DNA of 64,000 bases, taken from positions 686,467 through 750,466 of the forward strand of contig NW_019091417.1 of NCBI RefSeq assembly GCF_001949145.1, given 5' to 3'. Numbering within the stretch: position 1 is the stretch's first letter; every line of letters begins with the position of its first letter. The stretch comes from Acanthaster planci. Taxonomy: Eukaryota > Echinodermata > Asteroidea > Valvatida > Acanthasteridae. Under the pieces are notes generated by a model. That model did not search any database and had not been told where the DNA came from. It worked only from the letters and a program-made list of their open reading frames with translations. Positions 30,001-39,400 of this stretch are shown here, one piece after another. The translations under genes and the position numbers were made by a program.

Positions 30001-33000
30001 TCAAATTACGTGTACAAACCTCCCATTTATCATAAATACATGTATCCAACACCATACAAATTTTATGCCAATGAGATTTCAGTGTTTACAGGCAGACAGA
30101 AAATTATTTAATGCCATGAACAGTGACCCTTGACTGAACCCAAAAGTTTGACTCCCAATACAAATTTGCAAAATCAGTAATAATCTTATTAATTCTCTCT
30201 TCAGCCACACTTGGACCCAATGGAATGTCAAATTCTCTTCATCTTGGTCTGATATCAAACCCTGATAATCCTCAATGAAATTGTACACCTACATATGCAA
30301 TAGTAGGCCTTCATGTTTGTAATGACTGCCAAAAGCGGACCATGAGTCTCAGATCTGAACATTTAAACCCAACAACCTTAGGAGATGTACACATACATGT
30401 ACAGTAGGCACAGTATTTATTTCTAATGTCTTTGTAAGGAGGACTTCGGTTTGCTCTTAAATGCAGGCCTCGAATTTCCCTGATGGCCACGACGGCCATT
30501 GACAAGCAACTTTTTAAACAGGATCTGCAGCACACACACACAGTTCATTTTTTGAGAGATGCAAACGCAACAATGGAAATCAATTTTTGCCATCGATTGT
30601 GGTCACTGTTCCGGTCGGAGTGAAAGGACTACCAACACCAATCACTTCCAACAGCCTCCAGGAGGTAGCACAATTCATTCAATGTATGACACAGTTCAAT
30701 ATGGAAACACTATTGATGTGTCTTTACTCTTGGTAGAAATGACCATGTTGCGAATGCCTCAATGGATGTACAGAACATGTATTTGCCTCTCATTGAAAGC
30801 ACAATGCAAGTCTACACTTGTCAAATTTACTTTATGTGGGCCTGTACTAATGAATGGGNNNNNNNNNNNNNNNNNNNNNNNNNNNNNNNNNNNNNNNNNN
30901 NNNNNNNNNNNNNNNNNNNNNNNNNNNNNNNNNNNNNNNNNNNNNNNNNNNNNNNNNNNNNNNNNNNNNNNNNNNNNNNNNNNNNNNNNNNNNNNNNNNN
31001 NNNNNNNNNNNNNNNNNNNNNNNNNNNNNNNNNNNNNNNNNNNNNNNNNNNNNNNNNNNNNNNNNNNNNNNNNNNNNNNNNNNNNNNNNNNNNNNNNNNN
31101 NNNNNNNNNNNNNNNNNNNNNNNNNNNNNNNNNNNNNNNNNNNNNNNNNNNNNNNNNNNNNNNNNNNNNNNNNNNNNNNNNNNNNNNNNNNNNNNNNNNN
31201 NNNNNNNNNNNNNNNNNNNNNNNNNNNNNNNNNNNNNNNNNNNNNNNNNNNNNNNNNNNNNNNNNNNNNNNNNNNNNNNNNNNNNNNNNNNNNNNNNNNN
31301 NNNNNNNNNNNNNNNNNNNNNNNNNNNNNNNNNNNNNNNNNNNNNNNNNNNNNNNNNNNNNNNNNNNNNNNNNNNNNNNNNNNNNNNNNNNNNNNNNNNN
31401 NNNNNNNNNNNNNNNNNNNNNNNNNNNNNNNNNNNNNNNNNNNNNNNNNNNNNNNNNNNNNNNNNNNNNNNNNNNNNNNNNNNNNNNNNNNNNNNNNNNN
31501 NNNGGCAGAAATTTATAATTTTTGCATTTCATAAGTTCAAAGTATTCACTTTTCAAAAGTTTGACCTTTGTGTCTTTTCTTAAAATCCAGAACTGAATTA
31601 CTGACAGTGCAACACACTTTAAGTTAAAAGCATTACATTCCACACAGATGCACTGTGTGAAAAACAAAGTTTGAAATACATTACTGTATGTACATGTACC
31701 GTACATGAAATGCTTTGTATACAAACACACGTACATGTAGATGTGCCATATACATGTATGTACTGTACATGTACATGCATGTAAAGTAGGTCTGTACTGG
31801 ATAACTGGTGTTTTAGCAAATTGTTGAGTCAAAGGTACGTGTACATGTCTTTTTCCTTTTCTTGTTTGTTTTCTTGATGACCACTTGTTTTACAACACAT
31901 ATTGACACATGTCAGGGACATGGGGAGGTTTTATCAGTTTTTATGAGAACAACCACTGCCTGGTCGAAGTGTCCAAACTGTCTTAACAAACAGAATGACT
32001 CATTTTAACCTGTCAACCAAGAAACAGTCATAAAATGGGAACCCTTCAAACACTGTATTCTTCAGCCATCTATGCATACTTATTTGCGAATGCAATAAGA
32101 CAAAAGACCATCTACAGCCATGCCCCTCAGCTTTCCTACACATTCCTGTCCCATGATGGACACAATGGCAGCAAACACAATGGTCCAGAAAGTGCAAACA
32201 CACTCAGGAATTCTGAACAATACTATCTTTTCAAAAGTATACTACTAGGCAAACAAGTTCCTCAAGGGAGAGAAGTGGAGGCCTGATGTGTGACAATGGT
32301 AAGCCAACCGCTCTATCCGGGCACGGGGATTAAACCGAATAAGCAACAAGTTGGGCACAAGGAATGCCACAAAGCTAGGGCAACAATCCTGCAGTAACAC
32401 TGTGGCTCAAACATCCCGAAAAGTCAGGCATGTTTTTGTGGCTGACTGACAAAATTGGTGCAAATTGATTTCCAGGGGAGGAAGTTTGAAAAGTGTCATT
32501 GGCTACTTTTCTGTGATGTTTCCTGTGGTGTTCATGTGGAGTTGAGTACACCAATTGCTAAAACATTTACAGACTTAAATTAATGAAAATTACTGTACAG
32601 ATCTTTTCAGAAGGAAAATGAATAATCCTTACAACAGAACTGAATTAAATCGGGAGCAAACTTGCACACACAAAAAGTTAAAACATTAACAAACAGGATA
32701 ATACACTGCACTGTTGGGCGCATTTATGTATGCTTGATTTGTAGCTTCCTACTAGAGGTAAGCGTGAATCCATGGCAACATCTAAGCTCAAATTTACTAC
32801 AAATAAGAATGACCAGATTTGATGTGCGTGCCAAGAACATATTTTTCTGAGTCAAGTGGTTTTCAATTTCAATTGGAACAAAACACATGCTAATCGTAAA
32901 TCTAAGGAAATGACAAGGTGTCTTACAGGCTCGAGGCACAGGGTAAATCCAAGGTCAAAGGTCACACAACATGGGAAATCTGACACTCCTGTGATTTAAT

Positions 33001-36000
33001 GTTACATTATATCACACAACTAGATTGCCAACCCACAAAACATGACAATTTTTTTTCATTCATCCCAAAGGAAAAGAAACATGAATGGCTTTTGCCAAAA
33101 AATTATATTGCATGTTCATGCAGTCCAGGAGGTCTGCATACAAGTTACATGTATTCCAGTCCCATGGTGACTACTGATGATAGATCAAGGAAAATTGGTT
33201 TGACATGAAGCTTAAGAGTTTCCATCTTGTTGGACATTTACAATGTACAGTCTATATACCAGTATGTAGTGGTATGTTAATATATAACCTTTTCCACTGG
33301 ATATGAATGTCAAGGCAATGGTATTACAAACGTTTGCTTGTAATGAATCCAACAAAATTCTTTGTAAAATACTTTGCACATGGTGCATGGTACTGAAAAG
33401 ACACCCTGAAAGTATTGATTTGTGAAAAGATTTTCAAGGTTTTGTCTTCAAGCAACCCAGTCTTGGCTAGTGAATGGCCATGACTAATTCACCATTGAAT
33501 GAATTTCAACAGCATTCAGCATCCATCACAACATTCATGAGGTTTCAGAAATTAATGCTAGGAAGTGAAAAGCACACAGAATCAACTGGGCATCGCTCCA
33601 GGTATTTCTTGATCCCCTGAAGAATTTAATCCTTGGAAGGAAGCTGCTCAACCCTTTTGTTCATCTAAGCTGAACAAAGAAACAGAATGCTGCTCTGGTT
33701 TCACCAAGCAGAAAAGAGGGCTTTTTTATTGCCCAATCTTGGGCTGGTCATAATGAGGATTACCCAGTCAACTGTCTCTTGTTAACTGGGGTGCTGTTTG
33801 GCAACAGTGGAGAAACACAATCAGGACACATAATAGAGACAGAAAGGGTGAGAAAGCATCCCATTACATCCTTTGTGATCAGCTATTCTGGCTGGCAAAA
33901 TAAAGCCCCTGCAAGAAATTAGCTACTCTAACTTCAACCAGCACTGCACCCATTAAATGAAGAAACCCACTTAATAGGAAAATTATATACTGCTAATGAG
34001 AATAAAAATGGGAATTACAGAGGAGCAATGTCTGGTCAAAGAAAGAATCTGCCATTATACGTCACCAAAGTGTCCAAATGAAAATTTGGATGAACAAATC
34101 AAAGACTGAGAGAAAAGCCAAGACTCGAAGAACCTCCAAGTAATGCACTGTTTCGACTTTGGAGCAAAGTTTACATTTTTTCCCCTACCCACAAGCTCAC
34201 AATACAAATCTTCCAGAAACTAACCAATTTTCCCCGAACTTCGAACTTCAATGTCTCACGAAACCTTGCTTCAAGTTAAATTTGTGTATTTCAGGTTTTG
34301 TTCTTTCACCACTCCAATAAATCAGCATGTAGAGTGGAGAGATTGAAAGGCTGATCTGCATGTACCTTCCGAATTGTGGCAGTAATCAACTACTTCCTGT
34401 ATTACCAACTGACAGCCAACTGATAAGATCAGAACCAAGTAGACATGGTAGAGCACACACACACATACGGGATGATCGCACTCTACATGTATACAAGCAA
34501 CCATATCTGATCATGTACAATGTTCATGTTCATGGTAGTCTTACCTTGAAAACATATGGGGCGGTAGACACACTTCCAAATTTTTATTAAAACTGTGAAG
34601 AAAATATTCGTTAACTTTTGATGAGAAAAACAAATCCTTTATGACAAGAGTTCAAATTTCACTGACCTGCAAGAAGCATGTGTTGATGTTGGTATCTTCA
34701 GGTATACTGGCATTGTAGGATGACAACAGGAACTGGGGTTGGTTATCGTTGACATCACGGAGTGAGATGACAACTGTCACATTGGCTGAAAACGATGGAA
34801 TGCCAGCATCTGATGCTTGAACTGTAAGTCTGACAGTGTCAACGGTTTCACGATCAATGAGCTGATCTGTGGTGATCAAGCCAGACTCGCTGTTTATGGT
34901 GAACCATTCTGAGTACGACCCGGGTTCATTCACTATCTGATAAGTGACGGCTGCATTCATCCCAGCATCCGCATCATCAGCATGAACTTGAGTAACCATT
35001 GAACCCCTCTCCACGATCTCCAGAATGGAGGCAGAGTACTCTACTTCGTCAAATATGGGCGGGTTGTCATTAATGTCCTCCACATAGATGGTGATGTCCA
35101 CTTGTGTGTGGAGAGGTGGTATCCCAAAATCTCGTGCAGTGATGGATAAATCATAACTTGGGATCAGTTCACGGTCTAAACTACTCTGAAGGCAGATCAG
35201 GTAGATGATGTTGTTACGTGTCATGATGCCAAACGTTCCCTCTCCACCTATCAAGGTAACGTTCACATTAGTGAGGTCTCCTTCGTCCGGATCATTGACT
35301 GAGACTCGGGCTACAAAATCTCCAGGTACGGCAGCCTCCGATATCTTTGGTTCACCGTCTTCACTCAGGAAGACAATGTTGATGTTGGGCGGCTGCTCGT
35401 TAACATTCAAGATGTTGATTGTGGCATACGCATAGCTTCTCTCCGGCTGAGTTGCACTGTCTCTTGCCATGATAACGAGGACTATCGAATCAAATAATTC
35501 GTGGTCAAGTTCCTTGTTAAGATAGAGCCACCCAGTGTTGGGATCTATGCCGAAGATTTCATTGGGATCACTTTGGGGAAGCACTTCATACATAACAGCT
35601 CCGTTGATGCCTTCATCGGCGTCTGATGCTGTCACCTGAAGAATTGGACTTCCAACTGCCAAGGTCTCATTCACCGTTGAGGAATATCTTGTTGGGGCAA
35701 AAACTGGAGGATTGTCATTTATATCAAGGATGTTAACATTCACAGTCATGTTTCCGAGTCTTGGAGGCGAAGCACCATCATAAGCTTCAATCACTAGGGT
35801 ATAGTTTGGGGTAGTTTCCCGATCGAGGGTATCATTAATCACCAAATCGAGGAAGACTTCACCATTTGGCGCTGTTCGGAAATCTAATTCAAACTTGTTG
35901 TCCACATTACCGGAGAGAATCCGGTAGCCCTGTGTGCTGAAAATTCCATCATCCGCATCTCTAGCTGAGTCCAAGGATCGTTTGGCACCAATTGGAGTAG

Positions 36001-36469
36001 ATTCTGACAGATCTAGGTCGATTTCAGAGTTTGGGAAGACTGGGGAGTTATCATTTACATCAGTTACACTGACTCTAATTGCAATCTGAGGAGGGTTTGG
36101 TGTGATTGGCAGTGCAAAAAAATCGAACACACTCTCCTGCTCGTGGTCCAAGACTGCTTTAGTGGTTATGATGCCATCTTGAGTGAATTCTAAATAGTCG
36201 GCAGGGACATGGACAGATAAGTACGGCCCAGCTATCTGTTGGTCAACACTAATGTCCCCAACTTGGGTCCCAACCGGTAACCCTTCTTCAATGTTATAGG
36301 TAATGCTTGGTGTCTGCTCCTGCCCTAGACACAAGGCAATGCAAGTCATGAAGACGAAGACCAGAGTCTCTGTCTTCCACCATAGCACGCAGTGTGGTCT
36401 AACATCGGTCCTGCTGCACCCAAAACGCAGCACGAAGGCCACGTCTGGGCCCAGCGAAACACGCCTCAT
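1..36469 (-). CDS. dchs1: Dachsous-type giant protocadherin, 5' portion (11 exons, truncated at left window edge)
   Basis: Dachsous is a single-pass membrane cadherin that binds Fat across cell contacts and acts in planar cell polarity and Hippo signalling. Exons on the minus strand: 36469-34667, 7683-7407, 6627-6484, 6100-5861, 5586-4582, 4203-3925, 3063-2083, 1637-1398, 782-648, 389-180, 53-1. All junctions are GT-AG and join in one frame of 1789 codons. DxNDN-type calcium linkers recur about every 105 residues, giving roughly 16 full cadherin repeats and the start of the next. Features shared with vertebrate DCHS1, from my knowledge of that family, include ARDAD...TQGY in repeat 2, GGEG...IYL.C...LDRE in repeat 4, TCFLQV in repeat 6, and a degenerate linker after repeat 7. 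Fat, CDH23 and other protocadherins fit less well. The remaining repeats, membrane segment and cytoplasmic tail lie beyond position 1. The start codon has an in-frame TAA two codons upstream (36473-36475) and a purine at -3. Confidence 0.93.
180..389 (-). CDS. dchs1: dachsous exon 10: end of repeat 16, start of repeat 17
   Basis: 210 bases, phase 1-1. Starts VYARNGGFP, carries linker DSNDHAPGF and ends LTYSIRG. Acceptor GTTTTAG, donor GTGAGA. Confidence 0.89.
648..782 (-). CDS. dchs1: dachsous exon 9: middle of repeat 16
   Basis: 135 bases, phase 1-1. Encodes TNGDITFEIPTG, then VDASTGVIVTDGELDRE. Acceptor TTTGCAG, donor GTGAGT. Confidence 0.89.
1398..1637 (-). CDS. dchs1: dachsous exon 8: rest of repeat 15, start of repeat 16
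   Basis: 240 bases, phase 1-1. Starts LLSVAHPLDRE and carries linker DVNDLPPHF, in which the usual final Asn is Leu. Ends TAQDGDTG. Donor GTAGGT; a second GT lies four bases further on but is a poorer match. Confidence 0.9.
1816..2047. repeat. Imperfect foldback element in dachsous intron 7
   Basis: The left arm (TGTAGCGCTGC..., then GTTATCACCATGGG, then GGCTCCTGC) pairs with the right arm (GCAGGAGC, then CCCCCATGCGATAAC, then GCGGCGCTATA). The centre is near 1940. The arms are diverged, so this is an old MITE-like or foldback copy. Confidence 0.6.
2083..3063 (-). CDS. dchs1: dachsous exon 7: cadherin repeats 12-15 (part)
   Basis: 981 bases, phase 1-1. Starts GDHFDLDSTTG and carries DINDNVPVA, DMNDNAPVF and DRNDNAPVF. 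Ends AIESITG. Acceptor TTTCAG, donor GTACTT. Confidence 0.92.
3925..4203 (-). CDS. dchs1: dachsous exon 6: rest of repeat 11, start of repeat 12
   Basis: 279 bases, phase 1-1. Starts VITTTQSLDRE, carries linker DLNDNRPTF and ends TYSFESG. Donor GTAAGT. Confidence 0.91.
4582..5586 (-). CDS. dchs1: dachsous exon 5: cadherin repeats 8-11 (part)
   Basis: 1005 bases, phase 1-1. Starts NLAVISYSIYSGD and carries linkers DENDNTPQF, DVNDNGPQF and DMNDNSPQF. Ends inside repeat 11 at NPSTG. Acceptor CCAACAG, donor GTACAA. Confidence 0.92.
5861..6100 (-). CDS. dchs1: dachsous exon 4: end of repeat 7 with degenerate linker, start of repeat 8
   Basis: 240 bases, phase 1-1. Begins VITLIGTLSR and carries a linker VVGPDDSPPMF that lacks the DxNDN calcium motif. 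Vertebrate DCHS1, as I recall the family, is degenerate at the same repeat, which supports orthology. Donor GTAAGT. Confidence 0.9.
6484..6627 (-). CDS. dchs1: dachsous exon 3: first half of cadherin repeat 7
   Basis: 144 bases, phase 1 at both ends. Encodes V-DVDESSPEGTV, then AQDQDSGTFGRVTYSI and the turn ADESG. Acceptor TTTCAG after a pyrimidine-rich tract, donor GTAAGT. Confidence 0.9.
7407..7683 (-). CDS. dchs1: dachsous exon 2: most of cadherin repeat 6
   Basis: Codes residues 602-693 plus one base. The acceptor is ACTCAG before VQAEDPDSG, which continues the exon 1 end FLQ without interruption although 27 kb lies between them. Contains linker DVNDNRPVF. Donor GTGAGG, phase 1. Confidence 0.92.
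12606..12643. repeat. TACATG hexamer tract
   Basis: Short run of ACATG/CATGTA units. The unit is self-complementary when extended (TACATGTA), so the tract reads the same on both strands. It is one of dozens of such tracts in the window. Confidence 0.85.
13014..13265 (-). mobile_element. MITE copy 1 (family with GGTAATTCC termini)
   Basis: 252 bases bounded by GGTAATTCCAAAAATTAGGG and its inverted counterpart ending CTGGAATTACC, inside dachsous intron 1. The interior matches copies 2 (46480-46723) and 3 (57131-57351) in the opposite orientation, for example ATGTCAAATAACAAAGG against CCTTTGTTATTTGACAT. It is flanked by TACAT on both sides, a possible target duplication. No coding capacity, so a non-autonomous DNA transposon is the best reading. 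Confidence 0.8.
14280..14350 (+). repeat. Possible tRNA-derived SINE remnant
   Basis: CTTGCCTTTCATTCACCGAG followed by GGTCATTGTTCGAATCCCAC resembles the anticodon-arm to T-arm part of a tRNA, with the pol III B-box match GTTCGAATCCC. No acceptor stem can be paired and the A box is weak, so it is not a working tRNA gene. Confidence 0.35.
15826..15980. repeat. Cluster of TACATG tracts
   Basis: Repeated ACATGTACATGTA with TATATG variants. A 161-codon open frame across this stretch (15777-16262) is mostly Met/Tyr/Cys/Thr translated from the repeat and should not be called a gene. Confidence 0.85.
17141..17170. repeat. (TA)n microsatellite
   Basis: ATGTATATGTATACATATAT followed by further TA units, inside dachsous intron 1. 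Confidence 0.85.
22264..22355. mobile_element. Tiny TTAA/CCCTAAC element with interleaved inverted repeats
   Basis: Arm A (22264-22296, TTAATTAATTAACCCTAAC...) is matched inverted by A' (22306-22338) at about 30 of 33 positions. Arm B (22294-22312, CTCCAACAGGTGAAGGATT) is matched perfectly inverted by B' (22337-22355). The order is A-B-A'-B', so the two stems are mutually exclusive or pseudoknot-like. TTAA followed by CCCTA resembles piggyBac-type ends. Confidence 0.65.
25824..26137. mobile_element. Putative piggyBac-like MITE with TTAACCCTAAC ends
   Basis: 314 bases beginning TTAACCCTAACAG and ending CCGTTAGGGTTAA. TTAA at both ends is the target-site signature of piggyBac-type elements, and CCCTAAC is a plausible terminal repeat. 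Subterminal tracts rich in AGTACTACTTAGTAG-like sequence occur inverted at each end. No transposase frame, so it is non-autonomous. Confidence 0.6.
26412..26556. repeat. 145-bp foldback in dachsous intron 1
   Basis: AGCACCATGCAAGGATAT at the left is matched inverted by ATATCCTTGCATGGTGCT at the right. The pairing continues through TTTGTATGTGT and, after an unpaired insert, GGGTACTCA/TGAGTACCC. The loop is about 36 bases. No target duplication is obvious. Confidence 0.7.
27485..27675. repeat. Minisatellite of GCCTATGGTACATG units with TACATG tracts
   Basis: The motif TAGCCTATGGTACATG (variants GCCTAAGG, GCAGCC) recurs at least four times, interspersed with ACATGTACATG runs. A higher-order repeat built on the hexamer. 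Confidence 0.75.
29340..29466. repeat. Cluster of TACATG/TACGTG tracts
   Basis: Repeated TACATGTACGTGTACATG and GGGTACATG units, probably decayed from the same hexamer by CpG-type changes. Confidence 0.8.
30859..31503. other. Assembly gap (645 N)
   Basis: An unbroken run of N inside dachsous intron 1. TACATG tracts lie within 300 bases of its right edge, so a collapsed or unassembled repeat is a likely cause. Open frames drawn across it are artefacts. Confidence 0.99.
31686..31782. repeat. TACATG tracts beside the assembly gap
   Basis: GTACATGTACCGTACATG and TACTGTACATGTACATGCATG runs 180-280 bases from the right edge of the N run. Confidence 0.8.
34667..36469 (-). CDS. dchs1: dachsous exon 1: start codon, signal peptide, cadherin repeats 1-5
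   Basis: Codes residues 1-601. The hydrophobic core is at residues 35-49 (TLVFVFMTCIALCLG), preceded by an unusually long, Arg/Cys-containing n-region of about 34 residues; cleavage probably follows near CLG|Q. Linkers seen in order are DVNDNSPVF, DINDNPPVF, NVNEQPPNI (degenerate), DINDNPPIF and DVNDNQPQF. The exon ends exactly on a codon (phase 0) at ...TCFLQ, with donor GTCAGT. Confidence 0.93.
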
Positions 36470-39400
36470 CTTTTAACGTTCCAATTTGTGAAATCAAACA
36501 AAATTCTTTTTGGCTATCATTGAACAAAGATTGTTTCTAATGTAAAGGTGTTGCCACTGAATCACTTCTGAAGCTGAAATTCTCCACTCTCCTGGAACTT
36601 GAACGTGCACCTTTGAAAGTACTTTCCTGGTGCATGATGACACTTTGTCAATCCTGCATAATGGCACATGCTTTCAGCTCCCCCATCCTGAGCTCACTGC
36701 TGCAAAAGCAAAAAAAATAAATAAAAGAAAGGAAAAGAAAAATTGTAACAAACAGACATGTAAAATTATGTAAATTCCACTTAAGCTCAGATGGGCTAGG
36801 ACCTTTTTCTGTTTTCTACAAAGTTCATGAAAAATTAACAAACCTACATTTGTGTACATTTAAAGTTGGTTCATTCAAACAACGAATATTCAGAACATGA
36901 TTTTCTTTAATTTTCAAAGATCATATTTCAGGGAAATCAGTACAGTACATGTCATTGACCCTTATTCCATACCAAACATTTCCTATTTGAACTTTTCCAC
37001 GAGCTTGGGTTGTGTAAAATTACTTGACCTAATGCATGGTTCTTGAGTTAGGTTGGGCCCTTGGGGCACCTCGAGCAGGTATCAAAAGGCCTACAACATG
37101 TATGTGAACCATGCAAACAGTACCTGGCCACAAGAATTGGATCATGATTTAATTTGGATAGGTTCTCAAAAACAAAAATAACAAATATTTGAAATATAAA
37201 TCAAAAAAAAAAAAAATAAAACAAGTGAAAAAAATCTTATTTAATTTTAATTCCTTGAAATAAGAGAACGCTGTCTAAGACAAAAGAAATCAATGAAAAA
37301 TTACCATTTATACCAGTGTTCGAACAAGCAAAAGATGTGCATACTTTACTCTTTAGTGGTTGTGTCGAATGGGCATCGTTGATCAACACTTGGCACTGCT
37401 TGGTGCTCACAACATCATGTACATGTACAGTCTTGCGCCTGAACAGACATGACAGCAAGGCAACTAACCTTTACAACCGCCGCCAATCTATTCTGTAAAA
37501 TCGTCCTGTAAATCCCGTCGATCGCCAATAACGAATGATGTAAAGTTCACTATTGATCCACTTGAACGAAATATGATGGTTTCTCAAACGACTGTGCTCC
37601 AAACGGAGCAAAATTCGTGAGAAGCAAACTAAACTCAACGAGTGCGTTGTGCTCTTCCTAGCTAGCTAGTATACAGCTAGCTAGCAGAATGATACTGGCT
37701 TGCCAATCCGGCCGGTACCGTGTTTTCATTTCATTGATCTGAATGACAGACTGTGGATCGAAGCCCAGGCACCATACAACTTTGCGTACATTTCATGCGT
37801 GCAATGGACAGGCTTATGAATATTCATGTTGGGCCTTGCGCTTTGCTGGAAAGTGGTATGGAGAATTTATAGACGGTCACCAAGTTTACGAGTACATGTT
37901 GACGCCCTTTACTCTGATTCAGCCAGCTCATTATTGAAGGGTACATGTATTTCGATGTAGCTTTAAAAGGCTTAACATTCATTTGAAGAAGAAAAATATA
38001 ACAAGCAACTGGTTCCAAGATCCCCCATTAATAAAGTCTGTTTGATAAAGTTGGTAAACCGTGAGCACTAAAAAGCTAAAGTTTCCATGAGTGTTAACTT
38101 CCTAACGTGCGCTCCATTTAACGTCACCATGGGCGTAAATCACTGGGGAGAGGCTACCCCCGGGCCCCCACAGACATCGTGACATACGTAAACCGTAACC
38201 TAGTGTGGTCAGTCTTGTTTCCGTACAATTAGGAAGACTTGATACTTAATTTGCCTGTCAGTACTTGAAACATGATTTTTCAGCAGGATTTTTGTAAAAT
38301 GTTTCCTTGATTGATCTTGTTCCAACCCCCTCCCAGAAACGTATTTTTCAGGGAAGGGAAAACGTCCTGTGGACATGGGTCCTAGTCCACAGAACGTGTT
38401 CCTTTCTGGCATCTTTTGTTCACAAGTCCACCGTAGTAAGGTCAGCACAATCTTTTTGACCAGGGGAGACGGAAGACTCCGCTTTTCGTGGCGAGAAAAA
38501 AATAAAGCAGATTTGGAAGAAGTTTTCGGACTTCCCAACTACCAAAGTTTATTCACTAGGAACTTAACGCGCAACTTTGTCAGTTCATCCAATGGGAGCG
38601 TGTAATTCGTGGTGCGTGCGCGTGTATGACTAAATCACTTGTACGAACCGGATTGTGCCATGGTGTCAGCCTTCCCCCTCCCGAAAAGTTTCAAATTTAC
38701 ATGGTCGGGCAAGTCATCCCCCCATCCCTCGTCAAAGACAGCAGCAGGCTGTTCTTTCTATTTTTTGGATCTGCCAAAAATGTTGTAAGTTTTTGTTTTG
38801 CCAAACTTGTGATTATTTGAGTAGCAACTGTACAATGGGGGTGGTATTCTCTTTTGTTTGGAGCTTGCTAGACAGTAGCCAGAACAAAAGCGGAGGTGAA
38901 GTACGTTTTCGTTTCATACTTCGAGTAATTTTCTTGTGGTAGGATCTCAGCAAGGCCATTTTTCTCACCATTTCACAGCTTGGTGAGAGTGACTCCCTGG
39001 GCTTTTCGGCTGCTGTTGTTCCTGCTAAGAAGTCTCGTTACGGCATCTTTTTTTTTTTTTCATTGGTAACATGCGTCGGCGGCGTGCATAGAGCACGTCA
39101 TTTAATATTGTTGACATTTTTGTCGACTTGTCTTGGAAAAATGGCTGATTTTCTTGAGGTTGGTGTTAAAATGATTGTAGTGCACTTCTGGAAAACCTCC
39201 TCAATCTACGAAAAAAAATGCCTATCGACAAAATGGAGGAAAATGTTGCAGACAATCAAGCAGTTCGGCCCTGGTTCTTTTAAGATTTAGGCTGACAGTA
39301 TCATAAAACCAATAACAGACAGAGATAGTTTTGAAGGAGGTTTGAGGTGATGTCAAAGAGAATTGACAAGGACTGGTAAAGATTTGCGCAAGGGATGGGC

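Larger units (their letters stand above)
7684..34666 (-). other. dchs1: dachsous intron 1 (26,983 bases including assembly gap)
   Basis: Phase-0 intron between exons 1 and 2. I found no convincing nested coding gene: open frames here are short and many consist of translated TACATG tracts. It holds the repeats listed separately: TACATG tracts, one copy of the GGTAATTCC MITE, two TTAA/CCCTAAC elements, a 145-bp foldback, a (TA)n tract, a possible SINE tail and the N gap. The last kilobase next to exon 1 (about 33440-34110) is free of these repeats and could hold regulatory sequence. Confidence 0.85.

Noticed and set aside
30559-31832. Long open frames (226-357 codons) on both strands across 30859-31503
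   Set aside because: They consist of X residues over the N gap; the gap has no stop codons by construction.
32300-32350. tRNA-like stretch CCGCTCTATCCGGGCACGGG followed by GATTAAACC
   Set aside because: The B-box match is imperfect and neither acceptor nor D arm pairs; too weak to call even a SINE.
38626-38942. Overlapping frames of 64-95 codons in the dachsous-gatb interval
   Set aside because: No homology I recognise, no conserved start or splice context, and low-complexity Phe/Cys-rich readings.
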